Source: Peribacillus simplex NBRC 15720 = DSM 1321 (GTDB lineage Bacteria; Bacillota; Bacilli; Bacillales; DSM-1321). From it: a stretch of 64,000 nt of DNA. The stretch is from NCBI RefSeq assembly GCF_002243645.1, contig NZ_CP017704.1, positions 1,031,501 to 1,095,500 on the forward strand, in the 5' to 3' direction. This document shows positions 36,339-45,086 of this stretch, in pieces; the stretch's first letter is position 1, and every line of letters starts with the position of its first letter. Under the pieces are notes generated by a model that was given only the letters and a program-made list of their open reading frames with translations, had not been told where the DNA came from and did no database searches. The translations under genes were made by a program, and so were the position numbers.

Positions 36339-39300
36339 TTACTTAGTTATTTCAATCAATAAGTCTCCAGTACTGATCGCTTCTCCATCTTTTACATAAA
36401 TATCTTTTATGGTCCCGGAGAATGGTGCTTGCACGGTAGTTTCCATTTTCATCGCTTCCGTAATGATCAGGTGATCACCCTGCTTGACCTGATCGCCTTT
36501 CTCGACCACTACACGAATAACCGTACCTGGCATTGTCGCACCGAGCTGTTCTTTATTTTTTGGGTCAGCCTTCATTTTTGATACAACGGAAGATTTAATG
36601 TTTTCATCCTTGATGATTACTTCACGTGATTGACCATTCAACTCAAAATACACAACCCGTGTTCCATCAGCCAATGGTTGACCGATTGAAACCAATTTTA
36701 CGATGAGCGTTTTACCCTTTTCAATTTCAACTTCGATTTCTTCCCCTAGCCTCATTCCATATAAGAAAGTCGCGGTATCGAGGTTGGAAACATCTCCAAA
36801 CAGCTCAATCGTTTTATTGTAGTCCAAGAATACTTTTGGATATAGGGCATATGCAAGCACATCGAAATCAGAGACTGCCCGTCCCAATTCCTTGAATAAT
36901 TCTTCTTTAAGAGCTGCAAAGTCCACTTCTTCCAATAATTCGCCCGGTCTCACTGTTATAGGTTTCTTCCCTTTCAGGATAACGTCCTGAAGCTCTTTAG
37001 GGAATCCCCCAACTGGCTGACCTAGATAGCCTTCGAATAGCTCTATGACTGAATCAGGGAAATCGATGGATTTGCCTTTTGTCAGAACATCTTCTTCAGA
37101 CAGGTTATTTTGAACCATGAATAAAGCCATGTCCCCAACAACTTTCGATGATGGAGTTACTTTAACGATATCGCCGAACATTACATTGACGCGCTGGTAC
37201 ATTTCTTTAACTTCATGCCAGCGGTCTCCCAGTCCCACTGCTTTGGCTTGCTGCTGCAGATTACTATATTGACCACCCGGCATCTCGTGTTTGTAAATCT
37301 CGGTATGAGGTGCATTCATGCCGCTTTCGAAGTCATGATAGAATTTCCTGACCTCTCCCCAGTATTCTCCTAAACGCTCTAGTGAATCGACTTCCAATTT
37401 AGGCTGTCTGCTTGACCCCTCCAATGCATAATGAAGTGTTTGTACACTTGGCTGCGAGGTTAGTCCAGCTAAAGAACCAATCGCCGTATCAACGATATCC
37501 ACACCAGCTTCAATCGCTTTCGAATACATGTAAATTCCATTTCCGCTTGTATCATGAGTATGCAAATGGATCGGAAGGGATGTAGTTTCCTTCAGTTCCG
37601 AAACAAGGCGGTAAGCAGCTTCAGGTTTCAAAAGGCCAGCCATATCCTTGATCGCTAAAATATGGGCACCGGCATGTTCTAATTCCACTGCCATATTTTT
37701 ATAGTAGTCGATATTATACTTGCTGCGTGATGGATCATTCAAATCCCCGGTATAACAAATGGCCGCTTCCGCAATTTTTCCGGATTGACGGACTGCATCA
37801 ATAGCCAATTCCATCCCTTTAACCCAGTTTAAACTATCGAAGATACGGAAAACATCTATGCCTGCATCCGCTGATTTCTCTACGAATTCACGAATGACAT
37901 TATCAGGGTAATTTTTATAACCAACTGCATTTGAAGCCCTTAAAAGCATTTGTAATAAGACATTCGGTGCTTTTTTCCTGAAACTTAACAGCCTGTCCCA
38001 TGGATCTTCTTTCAAGAAGCGATATGCAACATCGAAAGTTGCCCCGCCCCACATTTCCATTGAAAATAAATCAGGAAGTAGTTTTGCTGTAGGCTCAGCG
38101 ATATCCAGGATATCTTTCGACCTAATTCTCGTCGCCAGTAAAGATTGATGTGCATCACGGAAAGTAGTATCGGTGATCAATACCTCTTTCTGTTCTTTGA
38201 TCCAATTGACCAGTCCCTCTGCACCTTGCTGTTCAAGTATATTTTTTGTACCCGAGATAAGCGGCAGGCCACCAACATTCGGAATTGGAGCTGGATCAAA
38301 AACAGGTTTTTTCTTTTTCTCGACTCCCGGGAATCCATTCACGGTCACATTTCCGATATATGAAAGCATTTTTGTCCCACGGTCTTTTCTTATTGGGAAG
38401 TGGAATAGTTCCGGTGTTGAATCAATGAATGATGTATCATATTCCCCATTTATGAAGTTCTCATGTTTTACAACATTTTCAAGGAAGGGGATATTTGTTT
38501 TAATACCACGAATCCTGAATTCCTTAAGGTTACGAACCATTTTGGAAGCTGCCTGCTCAAATGAAAGCGCATGAGTAGAAAGTTTAACGAGAAGGGAATC
38601 ATAATATGGTGTGATGACCGCACCTTGAAAGCCATTTCCAGCATCCAGACGAACACCGAATCCCCCACCGGAACGGTAAACCATCATTTTGCCGGTATCA
38701 GGCATGAAATTATTCAATGGGTCCTCAGTCGTCACCCTTGATTGAATCGCATATCCATGAGTTTTAATTCCTGCTTGTTCGGGAATCCCGATCTTTTTGC
38801 CATGAAGTTCATGCCCTTCAGCTACCATGATTTGAGATTGAACGATATCAATGCCCGTAATCATTTCAGTAATGGTATGCTCAACCTGTACCCGTGGATT
38901 GACCTCAATAAAGTAAAATTCGCCATTGGCTACAAGGAACTCGACCGTACCAGCGTTTACATAATCAATATTTTTTGCCAACTTGACGGCTGCCTCACAA
39001 ATCCTTTCCCTTAAATCCTCGGAAAGGGAAACGGAAGGTGCCACTTCCACAACTTTTTGATGCCGTCTCTGAACGGAACAGTCACGTTCATATAAATGGA
39101 CGATATTCCCATGAGTATCAGCCAAAATCTGAACTTCGATATGTTTCGGATTTTGTATGAATCTCTCTACATAGACTTCATCATTACCAAAAGCTGCTTT
39201 AGCTTCTGATTTTGCGCGATCATAAGCCTCTTCAACTTCTTCGATTTTTTCGACAATCCGCATTCCGCGTCCGCCACCGCCTAAAGAGGCTTTTATAATA

Positions 39301-39776
39301 ATTGGAAAACCGTATTGTTCACCAAATTCCTTAACTTCTTCAACACTGGTCACCGGTCCATCGCTACCAGGGATAACCGGAATGTCAGCCAGTTCAGCTT
39401 GTGTTCTAGCTTTTACTTTGTCACCAAACATATCTAGGTGTCTTGATTCTGGTCCGATGAAGATTATTCCTTCTTCCTCACAGCGTTTCGAAAATTCAAT
39501 ATTTTCTGAAAGGAAACCATAACCAGGATGAATCGCATCGACTCCGCTCATTTTGGCAATCGCAATTATGCCTTCAATATCCAGGTATGCATCAATCGGC
39601 TTTTTGCCTTCCCCAACCAAATATGCCTCATCCGCTTTATACCGGTGATAAGAACCATAATCTTCCTTTGAATAGATTGCAACTGTGTGAATGTCTAATT
39701 CCGTACATGCCCGAAAAATCCTTATCGCTATTTCTCCACGATTTGCCGCAAGTACTTTTTCTATACGTTTCCCCAT
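36339..39776 (-). CDS. pycA: Pyruvate carboxylase
   Basis: A biotin enzyme that makes oxaloacetate from pyruvate and bicarbonate, refilling the TCA cycle. From ATG 39776 (6 bases after GGGTGG) it has 1145 residues. The order is biotin carboxylase (about 1-450; GYGFLSENIEF, GGGGRGMR), then carboxyltransferase (about 530-800; TTFRDAHQSLLATRIR, HTHDTSGN), PYC regulatory domain, and the biotinyl domain with EAMKMETTV (biotin on Lys) about 35 residues from the end. All key motifs are intact. The six upstream codons from 39794 are probably not translated. Confidence 0.98.
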   Translation of the reverse strand: MGKRIEKVLAANRGEIAIRIFRACTELDIHTVAIYSKEDYGSYHRYKADEAYLVGEGKKPIDAYLDIEGIIAIAKMSGVDAIHPGYGFLSENIEFSKRCEEEGIIFIGPESRHLDMFGDKVKARTQAELADIPVIPGSDGPVTSVEEVKEFGEQYGFPIIIKASLGGGGRGMRIVEKIEEVEEAYDRAKSEAKAAFGNDEVYVERFIQNPKHIEVQILADTHGNIVHLYERDCSVQRRHQKVVEVAPSVSLSEDLRERICEAAVKLAKNIDYVNAGTVEFLVANGEFYFIEVNPRVQVEHTITEMITGIDIVQSQIMVAEGHELHGKKIGIPEQAGIKTHGYAIQSRVTTEDPLNNFMPDTGKMMVYRSGGGFGVRLDAGNGFQGAVITPYYDSLLVKLSTHALSFEQAASKMVRNLKEFRIRGIKTNIPFLENVVKHENFINGEYDTSFIDSTPELFHFPIRKDRGTKMLSYIGNVTVNGFPGVEKKKKPVFDPAPIPNVGGLPLISGTKNILEQQGAEGLVNWIKEQKEVLITDTTFRDAHQSLLATRIRSKDILDIAEPTAKLLPDLFSMEMWGGATFDVAYRFLKEDPWDRLLSFRKKAPNVLLQMLLRASNAVGYKNYPDNVIREFVEKSADAGIDVFRIFDSLNWVKGMELAIDAVRQSGKIAEAAICYTGDLNDPSRSKYNIDYYKNMAVELEHAGAHILAIKDMAGLLKPEAAYRLVSELKETTSLPIHLHTHDTSGNGIYMYSKAIEAGVDIVDTAIGSLAGLTSQPSVQTLHYALEGSSRQPKLEVDSLERLGEYWGEVRKFYHDFESGMNAPHTEIYKHEMPGGQYSNLQQQAKAVGLGDRWHEVKEMYQRVNVMFGDIVKVTPSSKVVGDMALFMVQNNLSEEDVLTKGKSIDFPDSVIELFEGYLGQPVGGFPKELQDVILKGKKPITVRPGELLEEVDFAALKEELFKELGRAVSDFDVLAYALYPKVFLDYNKTIELFGDVSNLDTATFLYGMRLGEEIEVEIEKGKTLIVKLVSIGQPLADGTRVVYFELNGQSREVIIKDENIKSSVVSKMKADPKNKEQLGATMPGTVIRVVVEKGDQVKQGDHLIITEAMKMETTVQAPFSGTIKDIYVKDGEAISTGDLLIEITK

Positions 39777-40339
39777 TGCTACCACCCTAATCAATATGTA
39801 TTTTTATTGAATATATAGAAAAAAAGCGTGAAAGATTTCAAACACTTTTTATTCATAATTTTATTTCCCAATTAAGGAGATCAATCTGATTAAGCTCTTT
39901 TTATCGCTGATGTAATTATTTTGATATATTTTATATTGTTGTTTTTTACGTACAATAAACACTAAAAAGAGCCATACACCATTAGCGAATGAAAATTAAC
40001 TATAATAATATATTATCAATTTGATTTAACATTCAATTAATATAACCATAATACTAAAATTAACTGAATACAATAAAAAAATAAAAAATTACATATATTC
40101 ATATATAAAAACAAGGAATTAGCTCTACCATTCCCACTAACAATACGTTGTTAATCAAAGGCATACGACCAGAAAATGCCACATGTTTAATGCTTTATTG
40201 AGAAATTTGAAATGTGAAGATGACCACTAAACATTACATCGAAAATTCAAAAAAATAAAATCGAACTTCTACGGATTAATTAGTATGTCACTATTAATTA
40301 ATAGTATAACACTATTGATTAATAGTGTATATAAATAAA
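39777..40339. other. AT-rich gap upstream of pycA, where ftsW is expected
   Basis: No gene is supported in about 560 bases of strongly AT-rich sequence. In B. subtilis ftsW lies between ylaN and pycA; I found no FtsW-like sequence in any frame here. The region holds two palindromes (40290-40328) and must contain the pycA promoter, which I could not fix. Confidence 0.6.
40290..40328. repeat. Two related palindromes 21 bp apart
   Basis: ACTATTAATTAATAGT (40290-40305) is a perfect 16-bp palindrome. ACACTATTGATTAATAGTGT (40309-40328) is a 20-bp palindrome with one mismatch pair and the same core. The centers are 21 bp apart, two helical turns, as expected for a pair of repressor sites on one DNA face. 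Confidence 0.65.
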
Positions 40340-40372
40340 AAACTCAAACAATCATCGAGATTTGTTTGAGTT
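40340..40372 (-). terminator. Terminator after ylaN
   Basis: AACTCAAACA pairs perfectly with TGTTTGAGTT around a 12-base loop. On the minus strand it is followed by TTTTTATTTATAT. Confidence 0.88.
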
Positions 40373-40387
40373 AGTATGTTTTATCTA

Positions 40388-40669
40388 TTATTTTTTTAAT
40401 GATGCTTCATGCAAAACTGACAATTCCTGTTCAAGGGTTTCCAAAAGGGATTTACCCTCGGTTTCCTCTACCAAACCTAAACGTACGGCAAAATCAATTT
40501 CTCGTGATAGGCCGAACATTTGTGTATCAAGTACCTCTTCATATAAAGGACATTGAGGCATAGTGAGATTTTCCATTTGAACTTTTATCAGTTTTAGAAT
40601 CTTGTCAGCATCTGCTTTTAATAAAGCATAAGCTTTTTCTCGATGATTGACAAGCATATCAGATGCCAT
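40388..40669 (-). CDS. ylaN: YlaN, small Fur-linked iron homeostasis protein
   Basis: A 93-residue helical protein, essential in some B. subtilis conditions; recent work links YlaN to the iron regulator Fur and iron limitation. Typical sequence: [20 protein letters not shown] (about 8-27), [20 protein letters not shown] (about 37-56) with the conserved Cys, and [15 protein letters not shown] after GGGGGGATTTAAC. It is monocistronic here because ftsW is absent downstream. Confidence 0.93.
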   Translation of the reverse strand: MASDMLVNHREKAYALLKADADKILKLIKVQMENLTMPQCPLYEEVLDTQMFGLSREIDFAVRLGLVEETEGKSLLETLEQELSVLHEASLKK

Positions 40670-40890
40670 GTTAAATCCCCCCGCTCAGAGCGATTAAATC
40701 TTATCTCTAAATTCTACCTTTAGTTTTGTGAAAAAGCAAGGACATTGACAAACAATTTGCCATTGAGATATCACGATCACCTTGCATATGAATATACCTA
40801 GCCATGGAAATTGTTCACCATCGTGAAGATGTGACATTTCAATTATAATTGATTATAATCATTAAAGAGCAACAGAAAGGAATGAGATAT

Positions 40891-41394
40891 TTGGAACCCA
40901 TCGTATTTATAAATGGAAAAGTGAAATATCCAATTACTCTAGATCCTGGAGTATGGATTTTTGATGACCGTAAAGTTGAAATCGATACATATTTCCACGC
41001 TGAAAGAGTTCAAGTCAATGAATTAGAAGAATATACGATTGCCGCCTCCAAACATTGGCAAAAAGAAATACAAGAAGGCGCAACAATGCCACCCACATTA
41101 AAAACGGAACGAAAGTTCGAGAAACAAAGATTGCTGGAAGGGACTTTCGGCATCCCTTTTGAACCTTTTTTAAAAAATGCCGAACCTGAAAATGGGGTAA
41201 CTGAAGTCATCGTTACAACCGATGATGAGGAGCTTACATTCCCGTTGGAAACGGCACTTGAATTTTTCCTGGGCTTTTCCAAGGATGGAAAGCCGCTTAA
41301 AATATCCGAGGGCGGCCCTATGGAAATTTATTTCGGAGACGCTTCCAACATCAATGATCCGATAAAAAATGTACGGTCTTTCACCGTTAAATAA
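40891..41394 (+). CDS. YlaL-like protein of unknown function
   Basis: A 167-residue soluble protein. The likely start is TTG 40891 (LEPIVFINGKVKYPITLDPG), about 10 bases after AAAGGAATG; ATG 40882 overlaps that site. The C-terminal half has FPLETALEFFLGFSKDGKPL and GPMEIYFGDASN. It occupies the position of B. subtilis ylaL next to phoH2 and converges on it, but I could not confirm that by sequence. No catalytic motif is recognised. Confidence 0.72.
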   Translation: MEPIVFINGKVKYPITLDPGVWIFDDRKVEIDTYFHAERVQVNELEEYTIAASKHWQKEIQEGATMPPTLKTERKFEKQRLLEGTFGIPFEPFLKNAEPENGVTEVIVTTDDEELTFPLETALEFFLGFSKDGKPLKISEGGPMEIYFGDASNINDPIKNVRSFTVK

Positions 41395-41428
41395 GACTTA
41401 GTCCATTCTTACCAAAAACTTTAGAGCA

Positions 41429-41454
41429 ATCGGCAAGGGGTACCCCTTGCCGAT
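41429..41454. terminator. Perfect palindrome between convergent ylaL-like gene and phoH2
   Basis: A 26-bp perfect palindrome centered on GGGGTACCCC (arms ATCGGCAAGGG and complement). There is no T run on either side, so it is either a terminator for colliding transcripts or a protein site. Confidence 0.6.
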
Positions 41455-41458
41455 CGTA

Positions 41459-42790
41459 TTATAAAAGCGTAGCCGCTAGTTGGGCCAATCCAGATCTTTC
41501 CCCTTTTATCAATTTAACATGGCCGGCAATACGCTCGGTCTTGAATTTTTCCACCACATAGGTCAACCCATTATTATATTCATCTAAATAAGGATGATCT
41601 ATTTGTTCCGGATCTCCCATTAATACAATTTTGCTCCGCTCCCCGACTCTGGTCAAGATGGTCTTGACCTCATGTTTTGTTAAGTTCTGCGCTTCATCGA
41701 TGATGATGAACTGATCCGGGATGCTCCTTCCCCTGATATAGGTGAGGGCTTCCACTTCAATCGAACTCATGCCTGCTAAAATGGCATCCAATTCCCCGGG
41801 TTTTTTCGTATTGAACAAAAATTGGAGATTATCGAAAATAGGCTGCATCCAGGGTCTTAATTTTTCTTCTTTTTCCCCTGGCAGATAACCAATATCTTTA
41901 CCAACCGGAACAATGGGTCTGGCAACCAGAAGTTTCTTATATTGTGACAAATCTTCAGTTTGCATCAACCCTGTTGCCAATGCCAATAAAGTCTTACCTG
42001 TACCTGCCTTACCAATGAGCGTCACAAGCTGGATATCCGAACGAAGCAACAAATCAAGGGCCATCGTCTGCTGGACATTTCTCGGTTTAATTCCCCAAAT
42101 ATGTTCCCCTTCATACATCAATTTCTTAACGAATCTGCAGTTCTCATCCACTATCCCAATCGCAGAAGCTGAACTGCCCAGCGTGTCCTTCATCAACAGG
42201 AATTGATTTGGATAATATAAATCTTTTGTCAGTTCTTCCAGTGCCAGAAAACTTTTTTCATAAAACTTATTCAGATTATCAATCGATACAAATACTTCTT
42301 TGTGCCCAGCGTATATATGGTCCAGTTCTACGACACGATCATTTAAAAAGTCCTCTGCCTCAAGACCGATGGCATCCGCTTTAACCCTGACGAGAGTATC
42401 TTTGCTAACCAAAATGACCGTTTTTCCATCTTCCTTCGTCTCTTCTTCCAAAGATAAATTTTTCGCAACTGCCAATATCCTGTTATCATTCGTTTTCTCC
42501 ACAAAAATTTCCTGAAGCTTATGAAATGAACGGTGGTTGAGTTCAATCCTTATGCTGCCTCCATTATGAAGCGGAATACTCTGATGAAGCTTCCCTTTTT
42601 CTCGAAAGCTATCGATCAATTTCGATACTTGCCTGGCATTCCTTCCGATTTCATCCATATACCTTTTTTTCGAATCCAATTCTTCTAATACGACTGCTGG
42701 AATGACAACTTCATTATCTTCGAATGAATAAATCGAATACGGATCCTGCAACAGGACATTTGTATCTAAAACATAGATTTTTTTCCCCAA
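41459..42790 (-). CDS. phoH2: PhoH2 (YlaK), PIN domain plus PhoH ATPase
   Basis: PhoH2 proteins join an N-terminal PIN ribonuclease-like domain to a PhoH RNA-helicase-type ATPase. Of 443 residues, the PIN part spans about 1-150 (KIYVLDTNVLLQDPYSIY; acidic residues in LDTNVL and SKDTLVRVKAD). The ATPase has Walker A LIGKAGTGKTLLALATG (about 255-271) and Walker B FIIIDEAQNLT (about 345-355). It begins at TTG 42790, 8 bases after GGAGG. It is not in an operon with a toxin-antitoxin partner here. Confidence 0.93.
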   Translation of the reverse strand: MGKKIYVLDTNVLLQDPYSIYSFEDNEVVIPAVVLEELDSKKRYMDEIGRNARQVSKLIDSFREKGKLHQSIPLHNGGSIRIELNHRSFHKLQEIFVEKTNDNRILAVAKNLSLEEETKEDGKTVILVSKDTLVRVKADAIGLEAEDFLNDRVVELDHIYAGHKEVFVSIDNLNKFYEKSFLALEELTKDLYYPNQFLLMKDTLGSSASAIGIVDENCRFVKKLMYEGEHIWGIKPRNVQQTMALDLLLRSDIQLVTLIGKAGTGKTLLALATGLMQTEDLSQYKKLLVARPIVPVGKDIGYLPGEKEEKLRPWMQPIFDNLQFLFNTKKPGELDAILAGMSSIEVEALTYIRGRSIPDQFIIIDEAQNLTKHEVKTILTRVGERSKIVLMGDPEQIDHPYLDEYNNGLTYVVEKFKTERIAGHVKLIKGERSGLAQLAATLL

Positions 42791-43056
42791 TATGACGCCT
42801 CCTGCCTGCTCTATAGGATATGCCTTACCATTTACTACACTCAGCAGTTATGTAGCGGACGAGACTGTTGATAAAATATATGTTCCTTTGCATAAAGATA
42901 GAAGAACATTTACAGACTATAAAGAAAACTTCCAGCAAAGATTGCAATCCCCGACATTGATTACACCATATTTCACTGCATTTTATATTATATGCATCAG
43001 ATTTGGTCAGTGATGGACAGGCTGGAACCAAAGAAGACCATTAAGGAGGTTTTACA

Positions 43057-43656
43057 TTGCAAAAAATCTTATTGTCGCTCGCTGCTGTTTTGTTGATGAC
43101 AGGTTGCTCAATGGATAATAAAAATGAAGTGTCTGAAAATAATGCGAAAAACAATTTAACGAAAGTCAATAATTCGACTATTAAGGAAGCAGACAGACAC
43201 ACGGGTCAGCAAACAGCGAAAAGACTCACCGGTTTGGCTAAATCCATTCCTGAGGTGAACGATGCCACCGCAGTCGTACTTGGCAAATATGCCATCGTCG
43301 GAATAGATATTGACCAAGATATTGAGCGTTCACAAGTTGGAACGATAAAGTACTCAGTTGGAGAGGCTTTAAAACATGATCCTGATGGTGCAAATGCCAT
43401 CATCGTCGCTGACCCAGATTTAAATGAGCGGATCAGGGAGGTAGCCAAAGATATTAAAGATGGCAAACCGGTAACTGGGTTACTAAATGAACTGGCTGAC
43501 ATCACTAGTCGAGTCATCCCGGAGGTTCCTGGTGATATTTTAACCCCAACGCCATCGAAGAACATCGATAAGGAAAAAAATAAACTTGATGATAAAACGG
43601 AAAGAACAGAACTCGATAAAGAGCAAAATGATCAATCCAATCACTTTAAAGAATGA
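43057..43656 (+). CDS. ylaJ: YhcN/YlaJ-family sporulation lipoprotein
   Basis: A spore-associated lipoprotein of 199 residues, linked to germination or the spore inner membrane in Bacillus. Signal peptide QKILLSLAAVLLMT and lipobox MTGC (Cys17). The YhcN/YlaJ domain covers about 65-165 (DATAVVLGKYAIVGIDIDQD, DPDLNERIREVAKDI). The acidic-basic C-terminal tail is low complexity. Translation starts at TTG 43057 after TAAGGAGGTTTTACA. It is the plus-strand gene divergent from phoH2. Confidence 0.9.
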   Translation: MQKILLSLAAVLLMTGCSMDNKNEVSENNAKNNLTKVNNSTIKEADRHTGQQTAKRLTGLAKSIPEVNDATAVVLGKYAIVGIDIDQDIERSQVGTIKYSVGEALKHDPDGANAIIVADPDLNERIREVAKDIKDGKPVTGLLNELADITSRVIPEVPGDILTPTPSKNIDKEKNKLDDKTERTELDKEQNDQSNHFKE

Positions 43657-43665
43657 ATTTTCCTG

Positions 43666-43692
43666 ACCCGAAGTGAATCTTCGGGTTTTTGA
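43666..43692 (+). terminator. Terminator after ylaJ
   Basis: ACCCGAAG pairs perfectly with CTTCGGGT around a 5-base loop, followed by TTTTT. Confidence 0.9.
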
Positions 43693-43815
43693 CTATCCCC
43701 GCCATGAACCAGGTAACTATAACCTTCAAATGTTAGTTTCACTTTATCCTCGTTTTACCATAAAAATATTGGTATACTTAAAAGCATATTCAAATTGAAG
43801 TGAGGTTCAACTAAT

Positions 43816-44016
43816 ATGAAGGTTAAATGTGTAATATGCGATCAAATTGAATCTATACCTGACGATAGCCCAGAAGCAAAGAAACTTCGCAACCGTCCTA
43901 TACATACCTATATGTGCAATACATGCAGCCAACGCATAGAAGAGCGTACGAACGAGCGGATTGCAACCGGAAACTTCCGTCTTTACCGGACGATCAAAAA
44001 TGAAGATGAATGGTAG
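43816..44016 (+). CDS. ylaI: YlaI, DUF2197 zinc-ribbon protein
   Basis: A 66-residue protein with two CxxC pairs, CVIC (residues 5-8) and CNTC (about 34-37), typical of the DUF2197 zinc-binding family; function unknown. ATG after GTGAGGTTCAAC. Its last codons overlap the next gene, implying coupling. Confidence 0.92.
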   Translation: MKVKCVICDQIESIPDDSPEAKKLRNRPIHTYMCNTCSQRIEERTNERIATGNFRLYRTIKNEDEW

Positions 44017-44431
44017 AATATTTTATAAAGTTTCCCTGATTGGTCTCATCAATGGAATTCTGCTTGGAGTGATTATGAAGTGGATCGAAATGTTTTCCGG
44101 TAAACAAGTGTATAAGCTTTTATTGAATGTGGATTTCCTTCCTGTAATTGGAGATGTTTCCTGGGGTGAGGCATCATTGTTCTTTTTCCACCTCCTATTC
44201 TCACTGGCAATTACATTTAGTTACGTTTTTATTCTTCATCCTTTGAAAATTTTCAGGAAATGGAACAAATATGTACTTGCTTTTATCACGATCATTCCCG
44301 CCATCATGCTTTACTTTCCACTATCGGCGCTGTCGAAAACAGAAGTTGTCCTTCCTTCTGATTTGACAGCTTTCTTTTTGTGGACAATCTTACATCTTTT
44401 TTACGGACTTTCCCTCCCTAAAGCAATATAA
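44000..44431 (+). CDS. Predicted small polytopic membrane protein, unknown
   Basis: A 143-residue protein with four or five hydrophobic segments (about 10-30, 52-80, 88-110 and 120-140). It starts at ATG 44000 or 44006 within the end of ylaI, so it is translated from the same mRNA. I see only a faint likeness to YqhR-type membrane proteins and do not assign a family. The segment WGEASLFFFHLLFSLAITFS and the C-terminal LTAFFLWTILHLFYGLSLPK are the most regular parts. Its link to the zinc protein YlaI is unexplained. Confidence 0.72.
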   Translation: MKMNGRIFYKVSLIGLINGILLGVIMKWIEMFSGKQVYKLLLNVDFLPVIGDVSWGEASLFFFHLLFSLAITFSYVFILHPLKIFRKWNKYVLAFITIIPAIMLYFPLSALSKTEVVLPSDLTAFFLWTILHLFYGLSLPKAI

Positions 44432-44464
44432 AAAAGAACCGTACGTATGCACGGTTCTTTTTAC
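44430..44464. terminator. Bidirectional terminator between membrane protein gene and 44467 gene
   Basis: AAAAAGAACCGT pairs with ACGGTTCTTTTT around an 8-base loop. It is flanked by A and T runs for both convergent genes. Confidence 0.9.
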
Positions 44465-44466
44465 CA

Positions 44467-44751
44467 TTACTCGATATTTTTATACTTCTCTGGCTCTAAC
44501 TGAATTTGGTCTAACATGATATCAATCAATTCAATCGGATAACGTTGCTTTTTCATTTCGTCTCCCAAAAGATACTCGACGAAATAAAAAGGTTCTGTTT
44601 TTGAAACTGAATCGATTATCACCTGATGATCGTCTTTCAGCATCTGCATGAAAAACATTTCTGTATCGCGTGCAGCTGTATCATCAGGCCTTGCATCACA
44701 GACAACTTTGATCGTCAACCAATTGTATAAAGCATCCTGTAATGATTTCAT
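44467..44751 (-). CDS. Unrecognised 94-residue protein downstream of ylaH
   Basis: A soluble acidic protein starting at ATG 44751, four bases after the ylaH stop; the ribosome site is poor, so it is probably coupled to ylaH. The sequence includes DALYNWLTIKVVCDARPDDT (about 6-25) and KTEPFYFVEYLLGDEMKKQR (about 52-71). I recognise no domain. Confidence 0.65.
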   Translation of the reverse strand: MKSLQDALYNWLTIKVVCDARPDDTAARDTEMFFMQMLKDDHQVIIDSVSKTEPFYFVEYLLGDEMKKQRYPIELIDIMLDQIQLEPEKYKNIE

Positions 44752-44755
44752 TATC

Positions 44756-45064
44756 TTAAGCCTGTTCTTCTTTTCTCGAATTATGAAGACGGATTCTATA
44801 AATCCCCAGAACAAGCGAAGCGATGACTAATGCTTCCCCCATAGGAAGAAACACTGCAAAGAAAGAAAGAAGGGTACATCCAAGTGCCATTACCACATAA
44901 ATGACCACATTTTTTAGCAAAGGTAACTTTTTGGCAAAACCTAACTGATAGACAAGGATGCATAATCCAAAGACCGTCAAATATAAATACCACATTCCTG
45001 CTTCAGGATTTTCATCCACTCGGTACAATGCTGCAAAAAATGATAATCGCTCTTGGATATCCAA
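44756..45064 (-). CDS. ylaH: YlaH-like membrane protein
   Basis: A 102-residue protein of the YlaH family with three hydrophobic segments (about 25-41, 50-68 and 73-90). The N-terminus [20 protein letters not shown] is typical. It starts at TTG 45064 after AGGAGGAGAA and immediately follows typA, with which it may be co-transcribed. Function unknown. Confidence 0.86.
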   Translation of the reverse strand: MDIQERLSFFAALYRVDENPEAGMWYLYLTVFGLCILVYQLGFAKKLPLLKNVVIYVVMALGCTLLSFFAVFLPMGEALVIASLVLGIYRIRLHNSRKEEQA

Positions 45065-45086
45065 TCTTTTCTCCTCCTCTTGCTAT

